A DNA stretch of 64,000 nt from Cheilinus undulatus (taxonomy: Eukaryota; Chordata; Actinopteri; Labriformes; Labridae). Numbering within the stretch: position 1 is the stretch's first letter; every line of letters starts with the position of its first letter. The stretch lies in assembly GCF_018320785.1 (NCBI RefSeq), contig NC_054875.1, positions 28,835,157-28,899,156 of the forward strand. The letters are read 5' to 3'. Below the pieces are notes generated by a model that was given only the letters and a program-made list of their open reading frames with translations, did not search any database and was not told the DNA's origin. The position numbers and the translations under genes are program-made. Of this stretch, positions 13,501 to 24,024 are shown piece after piece.

Positions 13501-16500
13501 ACTATTTAGTTAATTATTTAATTTAGTATTTTATCGTATGGTATTGTATTGGGGGGGCTGGAGCCTATCCCAGCTGTCATTGGGTGAGAGGTGGGGTACA
13601 CTCTGGACAGGTTGCCAGTCAATCATATTGTATTCAATTGTAGTTAATTTTTTAATCTTGTACCATATCTTATCATACCACTTTGTACCGTTTTGTATTT
13701 AATCCTAGTATCATATTGTATCACATCATATAAAAAAAACAATCAAATGGTATTTAACTCTTGTAAGGTGTAGTTTTGCATGGTGCCGCCCTTTGTGTAC
13801 CTTGAAGCCATATCATATCAATTAGAAGTGTATTTCACTTCAAAACTTTAAAAATACGTTGCGTGTTGGTGTGTAAAGATGATTCAGTTTTAACTCTAGA
13901 GGGAGTACAAATTTCAATATCTTTGCTTCACTTCCCTTGACAGAAGGATTACTAATTTAATACCTAATTAATTAAAGACTCTATGTAATCAGTCAGTATA
14001 TCTATTCATCTATACATCTAGCTTTGTGTTGTCTGCCCATGTATGTGTCTACCACACACATCACACCTCCAAAGTCCCCCTGTGAACCCTCATCCCCGCG
14101 CCTCCAGCCTGTCAGCTCCATCTACCTCTCCTCATGTTATTTCATCCGACTCGGCTGATCCAAGGTCATGAGCACCAGGGATCTCTTTTTTGTGCTGTGA
14201 GCGAGTGCCTGTGTGTATGTGCACTGGTGTTCTTATGTCCATCTGTCTGTCTCTCTCTCTCCTTTGTCTGTCTGTGTGTGCGCTTGCATGTCAATGTCCT
14301 CACTGCTCACAAATCCGTCTCATCCCTCAGACACTGTGACCCTGAGCACGCTCTGCTTCCTGTCTCTTTCTGACCAGCTTCCTCCCTGGAGGGGGCCAAG
14401 GACTCATCAAATAATGATTCTCTTTCGCTATGAAACACTGTGATTTATCTACTTCAGTCCAGTGCCAAGGAGACAGTACACTCAGAGCAGTAATATTCCC
14501 ATGTTTATGTAGGCAGGTACTCATCTAATGTATTGATGGAAGGATTTTATAAGACCTTCAGCAATGGGAGATTTTAGCTCAGCATGTGTTTGCAGCATCC
14601 TCATTAACAAGTCACATCTGGCTGTGCTTGGATTGCGGAGTCACCAGCTTCAAGGATAAGGCCACGCTTTCTCCTGCAGGTCAAGGAGACTAGCATGGCA
14701 CACCTCTACATCTCCTCCTCGCGTGTTACAGTGGAGTTTTTTTTTTTTTCTTTTGCCTGTGTACAAGTGAGTGTGGCTGCCTCGGGACAGGGCAGTGAAG
14801 GGTACTGCGTCTGGATTAGCGGTGGCATAGCAGGGATGAGACAGAGGGGTTAGGAAAGTAAGCAATGCTTGCTGTTTCCACGGAAACCCTCTTATCTGGC
14901 GAGATGCAGACACGGTGGGCCACGGGGTCACATGGGGGTTACCATGCAGATGGACAAGCAGCAGGAAGTGACCTTGTGGACAGGAAGCGTGAGGGTTCCC
15001 TATCAAAAGGGAGCGACCATGCCCCCCCCTGCACATTTCGCACACACAAACACGCAAACAAACATATATAAGGTGACACAAATAAGTCGTGACACATAGA
15101 AATATTAAGGTGCTCTGTAAGCACATTCACTGATGCTGAAAGCTGAGACTGGCCGTCTCTTTTCCCTCCGTCTTTTTCCCTGTCCTACTTTCTCCCTGGC
15201 CCTTTCTCTCTCTCTCCCACACTCACAATGCTCACAAAGAACTACACACACTCGCTCACAACAGTAGTCACCACTAAAACCAGAGTATGCCCACAACCTC
15301 TTAGCCCTTCTACTTTTCTTTCTGCATGAATAAACACTAGTGCGAGAGCCTGAAGCGACTGTGCAGAGAGTGGCAGAGGTATGAAGGAGTATGGTTGAGT
15401 CTGGAATGTTCTTTCTCCCACTCTGGAGTTTGTGAGTGTCCTGTTGTGTGAAAGGAAACTTTCCCCTCCCACTATTGTCTTAATTTAGGCAGGTTAATGG
15501 TTGGTCAGTTGCAGAAATATATCCAGTTTGTTGAGCAGCTCCCTGTTTGGACAGTAGCACCCAATTACAGAAGCAGCAATGATGAACAAACATCCAAAAT
15601 AAAAGCTGGAGTCCAGTGCATGATTGTGAATTTAGCCACAGAAGGGCAGTTAAGATTAGGCTTTAGAATGTATGGAGGCACTACAATAAGAGCTTTGAAA
15701 TACATGATGGACCAGGAAGTTAGGAAGCAAAGTCCTTTTAAAGCTGAGCACAGACTGCACAATTTTTTTGTCTGGTATGCTGGTCACTACATCAGATTAG
15801 GTGATTACAAAGCCAAAAACATATGCCACAACTCTGCTAACAGGAATGAACCACTACATGTAGGTACATGATCAGTCATTGCAACTAACAGAATGACACT
15901 GAAGAGTAGAGAGGCTGGCCTGGACTACAATTGGAAACATCACTGCAAACCAACAGAAAGTACCTTTAAAGTTTTTTATGTCTATCTAAACATTACGAGG
16001 CATAATACGCTAGCTTTATGCAAAATTTAATGGCAGTTTCACACTGGTTGCTTTTTCTGGCCAACATTTCTCTTATGAAGTCTTCCTTCAATGACAAAAT
16101 ATAAAGGCAGGGATGTTGTTCCAAGATTTAGACAAACTTTTCCTCACCCTCACAGTTCCGTCTCACAGCTCCAGCTCTATCACTCTTCTGTCTTTTTACC
16201 CATTTGTTTTGTTTACATTTGTGACTGTTGAGCAGGCAGAGCTCTCTGTGCCCTTATTGGTATAAATTGTGAAAGGCAGGAAAAAAGTCAGCCATGCTAG
16301 ACTTTCTGTCAGACGTGCTCTTGATTATCACTCTCTATGACACACTACAGGAGATGAAACAAGGCAGATTTTCATGGCCCACAGGTCCCAAATCCCTACA
16401 ACTGTTAGATCAGGCCACAGTCATTCTGAAATTATGTCTGACCTTTGTTTTATTCATGTAGTTTGACCTTAATTTACCATAAAAACTGAAATGTAAGTTG

Positions 16501-19500
16501 TAGAGGTCTAAGACACTGTCTGGGTTTTTTCAAGGCCTTCCAGAGGAAGAAAAAAGGTTAAAACTTTATGCCTGTATTATAATTTTCAATGCATTACGCA
16601 GGCACAATGTGCTTTTTCTCTCTAGCTCTAGTGCCATGTTTGTAATTCTGGTGACACTTTATTTGAAGGGGTATGCATAAGACTGACATTCACATAAAAA
16701 CGTATGAATGTTGTCATTAAATGTCATTCAGTCAATTGTGACACCTTTAATGCAATAAATCAAAATCATACCCACTTCCACATACCACTACTACACTGGA
16801 CATCCCAAATCAAGAGTGGAAGTTTTCAGTGTACCTTGGATTCTTAGGGCCACATAAGTAAATACTGGATATCACCCCACTCTTCCATATTGTTTCCATT
16901 CTTTATGCTTAAAGTCCATTCTTTAAGGTTAAGACAGCTGGCTACAGCCTTACCTTACTGTACAAAGAATCAAAGGAGAATCAAAAATGTCAACTTTGCA
17001 TTAAAGATGACATAATTGACTGAATGACACTTAATGACAATATTCATAAAGCCTCCTTTACGTGAACACCAGGTGTCATGCCATTATTATGACAGTGCTT
17101 ATGCATACCTCTTCAAATAAAGTGTTACCGTGATCCTTCTGGTATGGCATCAAGCTCTCAGCCTACATTCACGTAAATACTTTTGTAATACGTACCTATA
17201 GCCAGCAACCAATTTACCAAGAGTTGCGCCGCCCAACTCTGCTGATCACTTGTGATTTTTAGTTGAGTAGGCTTTTTAATCAAACCAGCGCTCTACACAG
17301 TTTATGTAAACAACATTGTTTTCTTCAAATGTGGAGTTATGGCCCTAAAGAGGGAGAAAAACTGCTAAAAAGGGACAGCACCAGCCTGGTTCATGCTGCT
17401 AAATATATTTATTTTGATAATTTGCCCATAGATGCCAGGCTGTTTATTTGTAGATCCTCTCCTTTCATAGGGTTACATTCATTATGAGCTGTCCCCATCC
17501 AAGATGGTGACTGCAAAGACACATCTCAGAACCCTACAAATGGCATCTACATGTTTAAGAGAGCAATTCATTTATAGCTTACCCATGTCAAGAAGCAGAG
17601 GTTGGTGAAGGACAACAAAATAACTTATAAAATAAAATGCATGAAAACAGATGAAGTCTCAGTAGTTGAAAATGCTAATTTAAATGACTATTGTCTGTGT
17701 TTAGTTACCTGATAGCAGAGGGGATAAAAGACGGAATATCTCTGCAGGGACATTGCTATTGATAGATATATAGATTAGAAAGATTATAGCATCACAAAAA
17801 CACCACACTTAGCATTAGCATAACTATTAGCATAGCTATATAGCAGTGACTTCACCACTATATACTGCAGGATAAAGCCAACTTTCTGGATGGAGCAAAA
17901 AAGCATTATATGGTTTTATCCCTATATTTAGCTTGATTTGATTTGGTTTATTTATCAAGGATATCTGCAATGAGCATTGCTTCATAGTGTGTGTTAAAAG
18001 ACAAAGTAGATGCCATTCATACAGGTGTCTGGCCATAGCTAATTGCAGCGTCTGTCTCTGGCTTGGCTTTTAGGAATAAAAAAGAGAATAAGGAAAATTA
18101 GACTTAAAGGAAGGAAGAAACAATGCAAACAGTGAAATAAAGAGACTAAAATAAAGGCACACGGTTAAATAAGTATCGAAAAGAGAAATCACAGTCTCTG
18201 CTCATAGAGTTGTTTCAGTTTCAGCTTCTGTTTTACTGCAGACTTTAATATCTTACATGATAATACCTCCATATCTCCCTGTATTAGATAAACTGTTGTA
18301 ATTTGTCTAACCTGGCTCAGGTCAGATGGAAATCTGTCTGATCAGGAGGGGGTCCATACACATCTGTCAGAACAAATTAAACCTGAGCTTACAGATTTAT
18401 CCAGTTCCTTGGCTGAATCATCTCTGCCGTTCTGCCAAAATTAAACTCATATTGCTGAAATAAATGGTACAACTTAACATCTGAAATGTGTTTTCAGGAT
18501 TCTCCTACCAACAAGCTGCTGTATGCCAAGGAGATCCCTGAATATAAGAAGAGAGTGCAGTGCTACTACCAGCAGATCCAGGACATGGCACCTCTTAGCG
18601 AGCAGGAGATGAATGCTCACTTGGCAGAGGAGTCACGAGTGAGTATATCCCCTTTGTGTGTATGCATTAGTCATGAGGAACCCAAGAGGCTGCAATTATT
18701 GTAAGGATTTATTTTGAATACAGTTTAATATGAGTTTCCTTTCTGTAGAAATACAGAAATGAATTCAACACCAACCTGGCCTTGATGGAAATCTACAAAT
18801 ATGCCAAAAGATACAGAAACCAGGTAAGAGAAAGAGAAATCCTATGTAACTTGAATGTCGTTGAGATCTTCAGTAAGATTATTCATGTTTAAACTGGCCT
18901 TGTTCTACTGTGATGGTAAACCCTGATCAGGTTTTACAGGCAGGTATCAGAGCGTGATGTATCAGCGTGGAAAATCACTAAAAGATGCTGTAAACAACTT
19001 TACAACTTGTCTCTCAGTTTGAACCCTGAATATCTGCACCAAATAGCTACTTTCTTTTCAAGCAGGAATCATCAGATATGAACTAAGCAGCAGCCGGCAT
19101 TCACTCCCCCTCAAGCCCTCATATAGCTTTCACTTTAAGCAAACAACTCTGTGTTTACCTTCTCTCTATCCACCACCCCTATCTGCCTAATGACGCTGTT
19201 ACAGTTGCTGCTTCATATCTACTGATTCTCTTTGAACTAGCCCTCCTCTAGCCCCTGCCGTCCTCCCCCATGTCTCCTCGCTGCTGTGACTATTCTCAGG
19301 CGAGGCTTTAGTCAGCGGTGACTGTGCTTTAATGGAGCACCCTCGTGATAATGCCGTTTAGATGCTTTCCTCTGTCATGCTACTGTACTGACGTGGGCCA
19401 GGGGCTTAGAGTCTGATTCACAGTGTTCTGTGAATGGCCCTCTGATTGCCTATTCTCTCGCCTCGGCTCAGTTCTCTCTGCCTGGTAGCGCACTGCTGCT

Positions 19501-19884
19501 AAGAGCCCATAAATCCCACTGAAGCGGTGACAACTATTGGGCTTGAATAACAGAGCAGATGTGGGTTTTGTAAATATGTGAAGAGCAAAGGCTTTCTGTG
19601 GTGTGGAGGCATGCGTAAAGGCTGGAGAAGCACTTCTCTTGTTCTTCTGCTGCTCTCGTTCAACTCTCTATGTCCACGCAGGTGGCTGATGGATGCATGA
19701 ACGCTTGACAGCAACTGAAAGTCACCCTTGTTGTGTTTTTCATTTTGTTTTGTCCCCCCCCGGTCAGGTGGTGAACGCTTTGGAGTCGAACCCTACAGCA
19801 CGTCGCACTCAGCTGCACCACAAGTTCGAGCAGGTCATTGCCCTGGTGGAAGACAACATCTATGAGTGCTGCAGTGAAGCCTGA
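4587..19884 (+). CDS. plxnd1: plexin D1, C-terminal cytoplasmic part (12 exons; 5' end outside window)
   Basis: Exons: 4587-4785, 4882-5028, 5149-5305, 5675-5778, 9354-9417, 10661-10695, 11300-11404, 11584-11747, 11849-11996, 18498-18638, 18749-18823, 19768-19884 (stop TGA). All have AG acceptors and GT donors and the phase is continuous, giving the last ~484 residues. It opens with [18 protein letters not shown], then [16 protein letters not shown]. The Rho-GTPase-binding region follows ([20 protein letters not shown], then a ubiquitin-like stretch), and then the second half of the split Ras/Rap-GAP domain, including [18 protein letters not shown], which carries the second arginine finger. 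The protein ends CSEA, a class I PDZ-binding tail; in the family this tail recruits GIPC1. Plexin D1 is a plasma-membrane semaphorin (Sema3E) receptor guiding vessels and axons. Two exons are very short (35 and 64 bp) and intron 9 is 6.5 kb. Extracellular, transmembrane and first GAP exons lie to the left of the window. The paralog is chosen from sequence plus synteny with the rhodopsin-ift122-mbd4 block. Confidence 0.95.
6190..6575 (+). mobile_element. Tc1 family A, 5' end with transposase N-terminus only
   Basis: The terminal repeat (AGTGCCTTTAAAAAGTATTC) is followed about 320 bp later by an ATG at ~6512 whose frame starts [16 protein letters not shown]. That is a Tc1 transposase N-terminus. 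Homology then fades; the DDE domain and right end are missing. It is dead. Confidence 0.75.
6759..7022. mobile_element. short hAT-like non-autonomous element
   Basis: It begins CAGGGTTCCCCAA and ends TTGAAGACCCCTG, which are inverted, hAT-like termini. The first 60 bases resemble the GGTTCCC...GGGCCAGAC start of vertebrate hAT MITEs. A clean 8-bp target duplication is not visible. Confidence 0.5.
6830..6905. repeat. T-rich tract and (TA)n microsatellite
   Basis: TTTTG-type oligo-T repeats run into about 11 TA dinucleotides, inside the hAT-like element. Confidence 0.9.
7528..7793. mobile_element. MITE-like inverted-repeat element (family D)
   Basis: The left end is TTTAACGCTCCTGTAAGGAG and the right end, reversed, is TTAAAGCCTCTATGAGGAAC. 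Matching ends (core AAAGCTCCTGTGAGG) recur at 47025-48040 and 50789-51440. Confidence 0.5.
9418..10660 (+). other. plxnd1 intron, 1.2 kb
   Basis: It contains GT-rich microsatellite-like sequence around 10090-10200 and CT-rich sequence at 10380-10600. No gene or recognisable mobile element. Open frames here are pyrimidine-tract artefacts. Confidence 0.7.
10696..11299 (+). other. plxnd1 intron, 0.6 kb
   Basis: I see nothing in it beyond the splice sites. Confidence 0.7.
12460..13740. repeat. degenerate TATCA/TATCG-type satellite, ~1.3 kb
   Basis: Hundreds of bases are built from variants of TATCATA, ATCGTA and ATTGTAT, giving a 5-bp periodicity with heavy decay. A block at 13551-13625 interrupts it (GCTGGAGCCTATCCCAGC and ACAGGTTGCCAGTC), which matches a repeat core widespread in teleost genomes. 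Confidence 0.85.
13551..13625 (+). repeat. teleost interspersed repeat core
   Basis: It contains GCTGGAGCCTATCCCAGC, then GGGGTACACTCTGGACAGG, a sequence recurrent in fish genomes, embedded in the satellite. The family name is not certain. Confidence 0.55.
16650..17129. mobile_element. 480-bp MITE with ~32-bp terminal inverted repeats
   Basis: The left end GTGACACTTTATTTGAAGGG and the reversed right end GTAACACTTTATTTGAAGAG continue as GTATGCATAAG in both. Subterminal copies of TGTCATTAA(A/G)TGTCATTCAG occur in both halves. No coding capacity. It resembles a family common in fishes. Confidence 0.75.
18824..19767 (+). other. last plxnd1 intron, 0.9 kb
   Basis: Moderately GC-rich and without recognisable repeats or genes. 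The acceptor is a C-rich tract ending GGTCAG. Confidence 0.7.
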
Positions 19885-20738
19885 ACCTACCAGTGTCTTT
19901 TCTTACTAGCCATCTCTTTCTCCTGCTGACAGCTGCCTTTCTCCTTATTCCTGGGAAGGCCGGCCACTGAAGAGTAAGCCTTCATCGCTTATGTGCCCAC
20001 GGACTCTAAAAAGTGTGGCAGCGAAATCGACTTGAACATGCCTTTAACGTGACATACATTCGCGAGGTGTTCCTTCGCTGATGTTGGAGCGTGAAGCAAT
20101 CTTCCAAAATCTTTCCCAGAGACTCAGACAGTCTGGCTCGGCTATGCTTTAGAGGGAAGGTTAAGGAGCTTTTTCTGGATGTCTTTGTGATTACTGGAAC
20201 CTACAGCAAGCCCTGGTGGCAATCTTAACGCACTGAACCCTTTACACAAAGGGAACGAGCCAATGATGCACTGTACTGTATTATAATGTCCATAGCAATA
20301 TTTATAGATGTGTTATAATTCTTTAGAAGAGGCCTGTTTGTCAGGATAAGTAGGAGGGACCTAAATAAGCTCCTCCAATCTCCTAAAGCCTGCAACACTC
20401 TCATATGTGACCAGTGAAGATGGGCAACACATATCCCATCGGTGCTTTGAACTAGAGTACCCAATGTGCTTTGCAGGCTGATGATGGGTTGAGGGGGAGA
20501 GGAGGGAAGAATATAAATGACTGAAATATATGAAATCAGATGTAATGTGGTTCACTGGGAAGAACCACATCAGTATAGAGATGTTGATCTGTGTGTGCTT
20601 GTAAACGAATGAATTTCATGTTGGATTCTGACCAATCTAAAAGAGGGAAATTTACATTTATGAGAAAAAAATGTGAGCTCAATATAACCTGAGGAGAGAC
20701 TGTATTTGTGATGCCAAATGACTTGTCAGAGTTTGTGA

Positions 20739-20744
20739 AATAAA
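20739..20744 (+). terminator. plxnd1 polyadenylation signal AATAAA
   Basis: A canonical AATAAA 855 bases after the stop, defining a 3' UTR of roughly 19885-20760. Confidence 0.7.
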
Positions 20745-21133
20745 TTACAGTATTTAGGATTTTAAATGTGTCCAATCATGACCCTGTTTATTGTACTAAG
20801 TCTTAAATTGCTCCATCTCTAAATGCCATTACAGCAGAGCAAATTTTAACAGCATTCAAGAACCATTAAGATCTGGCCTGCCACCCAAAGGCCTGCATAA
20901 CAAGCATCTGGAACTTCTCAGAAAGCTTGTAAAAAGCTCTCATGAAAAACACGAGTGGGGGAAAAAGCTTGCAGACATTTAGCTTTGTTTTTATTGCAGG
21001 ACACAGAGCAACTTCCACATCATCTTAGCTGTTACACAAGGAACAAAATAACTTCCTCATACCGCTTTAATATACAAACTAACATTCTTACATCCATTCA
21101 AACACTTAACATCCACCACACACACACATATAC

Positions 21134-21368
21134 TCACAAACACACGTTAACTCTCTTGCAGGAGGCGCCTTCTCCCTGCAGAGGCTCTTTTAGGTCCATC
21201 TGTTTACACTCATGTCTCAGCTGAGGCTTAAGCAAACTGAAAACCTCTGCTTTGTCACCACAAAGACAGGAGAGGCGACAGAAAGACCAGAATACAGCTT
21301 CGTCTGATACCATCTGAGATTTCTGAACATATTCAGGGGTAATTTCACCAAAGTATCCTTTAAAGTCC
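21134..21368 (-). CDS. orphan last-exon candidate, unknown product
   Basis: Not recognised. On the minus strand a T-rich tract ending GCTTTACAG precedes an open frame of 77 codons from 21368 (phase 2) to a stop at 21134. It starts DFKGYFGEITPEYVQKSQ and contains DEAVFWSFCRLSCLCGDKAE and SLLKPQLRHECKQMD. It is not low-complexity and looks protein-like, with acidic and cysteine residues. An AATAAA on the same strand (20990-20995) lies ~140 bases downstream. No partner exon with a matching donor is recognised before exorh. It could be the remnant or last exon of a small gene, or chance. Confidence 0.3.
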
Positions 21369-21434
21369 CTGTAAAGCAATAAATAATGACATTTGACTGT
21401 CATTAATCACCAGTGCCCAGGGCAATGTGTTAAC

Positions 21435-22060
21435 AAAGTAATCCATTAGAGTACTTAGATTACTTTTTAGTTGTAACAGGTAATGTGACATGTTAGTTTT
21501 GTAATCCAAGAAATCTGTTATCAGTTACCCTTTTCATAAGAAGCTATTGGTTACTGAAAAAAAACAACCTGAAGCAACAGAAGTGTTTGTTACTCTTACC
21601 TGTTTGCATGTAGCTATGTGCCAGCAAGGCAGCAAACACCACTAGCTTACTGAGCCTGTGAGATGGCAGAGAAGACAACGTTACATTACACTCTGGATTT
21701 ATCCCCTTTATAGTCCATTTTTATGACAGGGACAAGAAAAATATTATGATGGAACATAAGTTTAAATGCATGTTTTGTTTTCATTGAAACAGCTGTTCCA
21801 ATGAGGTAGTATAATACACACTTTGCATAATACTGAATACCCTGCCCAGTCTTTTTTCAGAATGTGTGCATATTAAAGAATTGTATAGGTTTTTACTTCC
21901 ATTAGTGATGCTATTAAGCTATAAAGGTACAGAGTTTTGGCCGTAAATGAGGCTGTAGAATGACATTAATATTCAAAGAAAGATGTAAAGTTAGTTATGG
22001 ACCACTGTTATACGAACAAGTGGAATTTTCTTGCACAAAAGTACTCTAACGCATTACTTT
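21435..22060. mobile_element. putative TIR element, ~626 bp
   Basis: Left AAAGTAATCCATTAGAGTAC (from 21435) and the reversed right end AAAGTAATGCGTTAGAGTAC (ending 22060) are inverted with two mismatches in 20. There is no transposase in between. The GTAATG/CATTAC-rich ends recall repeats common in fish. Confidence 0.5.
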
Positions 22061-22147
22061 CATCATTGGGTAAAACAGTAATGTAACGAGAATTTCGACA
22101 TGCTCGTGTGTGCTACGATCTGCTTGCAAAGCACACTGTGAAGCAGA

Positions 22148-22910
22148 TTGCTCCTTTTCTAGTCAATCTTTGCAGTCCCACTGTATGAGCTCCAGTCTGT
22201 CTTAGTGCATCCTAGCGGCGCCACTCTGCTCTGCTGGAGAAACACGCCAAGTCTATTTTCAGCACCAGCTGCTGCCAAACCACGTCAACCCACATAGGGC
22301 AGATCTATCCAAACAGCCAGAAAAGGATGCAAGCATCCTGTCAACTTCAAAATACAACACAATGCACGGACTCCCAATAGTAAATTAGCCCTATATGAGC
22401 ACAACATAATCATAATGTCTCATCCTGTGCAGTGGGTCACAGAGCTACTATGGTGCCATTGAAGAAGAAAAGTTAACTTTTGAGTTGGAATAATACAGAA
22501 TTTTCATAAAACCACACATATTTTGTAGAAAACAAAACTTTAAACTTCATGATATAAATAAAATCATGGAATTATGTTGAAATGAATAACAAATAACCCC
22601 CCAGGCAAAATAATTCATACTACTTCCATGTTAACTCTGATCTCCCGTGATCCTGTGATCTAGAGTCTTGAGCTGCTCTTGGCTGCAACACGCTGTGCAA
22701 GGCTCCAGACATGCTTACAGTGTACGCTGGTCAGAGCAAAGCAATGCACACCTGGGTCGCAGCGCAAGCGACGTGTGTGGAAATTTCAGGAAGAAATAAA
22801 CCCAGCGGTAATCACCAGTGCAGCAGAGTGAAATGGCGCTTCTAGGATGCACCAAGATGGACTGGAGCGCATGCAGTGGGACTTCAAAAGTTGACTAAAA
22901 AGGAAGTGAT
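22148..22910. repeat. inverted-repeat element with ~85-bp arms
   Basis: The left arm, reversed (22148-22234), and the right arm (22819-22910) share GCAGAGTG...CTAGGATGCAC(T/C)AAGA, then GACTGGAGC and CAGTGGGACT. The spacer is about 590 bp and has no obvious gene. The arms are diverged, implying an old insertion. Confidence 0.55.
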
Positions 22911-23818
22911 TTTTCCTGCAGTGTGCAACCGGATAACATTGCAGGCAGAGTATATGGAAATTGGAGGTTGGGCTTTAGTTTTAAAAGTTGTCTGAGGTGT
23001 AAAGATAAAACATTTCATGTTGACAAAAATAAACAGGCGGACTTGATGGCACACTAGATGACACACTAACTCCAGTCAACAGTATTATGTTTACTTTCTC
23101 TTTAAAATGACTATCTGAATAAAAGTGTGTCTAACAGTCGATAACATTTCAAACAACCCTGAAACACAAATCTACCTTTTATTGTGTCTGATGAAAGCCA
23201 ATCAGCATTTCGATTCCACCACTATCTCAAACATGTCGTCAATTATTAAATCAAACTCCATTCAAAAAACTGGATGTTTTTCTGTCTCCTCTTATGTACA
23301 GTCCTGAAAAAAAGGTTTTAAAAATCTGCATTATAACTTGTTACAAAAGTGCAGACTGTGATGTTGAAACATGTAGTAATGTGTGATGAAGTGGAAGAAT
23401 CAAAGATTCTGATGTTCTCAGTGGTTTTCTATGACTGCGGCACTACAGGGACAAGATTATGTTCATGAACCTTAAGCCCCCTCTGCTCGAAATGTATGAA
23501 ATCCGTAAATTAAACATCCCCCCATCTTTTCACATTCACACTTTTTTAACACATTTAATGTGTGTTCACAGAGAAGTTTCTAATTTTGCTTTACAAGGAC
23601 TTTAAATAGATTTTTTTGAAGCACATGTTGGAGATATGTAGCCGCAACATTTACTTTAACAAGCGTCGATGTGGTTGAAATGATAGTGCCTGGTTTTAGT
23701 AATTAGACTTTCAGCTGTTTGGTGCCTTTTGTGGTAGTTGGAATGTGTTCAGCTGGATCACATGGACAAACACCCCCCCTTGGAGTCAGGTTAAACTCTG
23801 TGAAGCCAGCTGAACACG

Positions 23819-23824
23819 TTTATT
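23819..23824 (-). terminator. exorh polyadenylation signal AATAAA (minus strand)
   Basis: TTTATT on + is AATAAA on -, about 200 bases after the exorh stop codon. Confidence 0.65.
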
Positions 23825-24024
23825 GATCAAATGGATTGAAAACGCTGGCTCTTGAGTTCGTCAGTCTGGTTGTGCCACTGCGGTGAAGACACATGGAGAG
23901 GTAAGTCAAGAGGATTGGCCTGTAGAACAGTAGTGCGGCTTGGCGGTGGCGGGTCCCTAGGTGTTTAGGGACAGATGGGATGTGGAGGGGGGGCAGGGAG
24001 GGAGGAAAGAGGGGGGGTTGCAGG

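Larger units (their letters stand above)
11997..18497 (+). other. plxnd1 intron, 6.5 kb
   Basis: The longest plxnd1 intron here, between LQLGK and DSPTNKLLY. It contains the TATCA-type satellite (12460-13740), a TG/TC-rich tract (14200-14290) and a 480-bp MITE (16650-17129). No exon or RNA gene is recognised in the rest. Confidence 0.75.
20780..23800. other. plxnd1-exorh intergenic region
   Basis: The two genes converge here. The region contains an orphan minus-strand exon candidate (21134-21368), a TIR element (21435-22060) and a second inverted-repeat element (22148-22910). No linker-histone H1 gene is visible, although H1-8/H1FOO sits near RHO in mammals. Confidence 0.6.

Noticed and set aside
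15497-15871. 124-codon ORF ([15 protein letters not shown]...) in plxnd1 intron 9
   Set aside because: No recognised domain, no splice or poly(A) context and no supporting neighbours; it lies deep in an intron. Kept as chance unless transcription is shown.
20780-24024. Linker histone H1-8/H1FOO expected near RHO
   Set aside because: No globular H1 domain or Lys/Ala-rich tail appears on either strand; it is absent from this interval.
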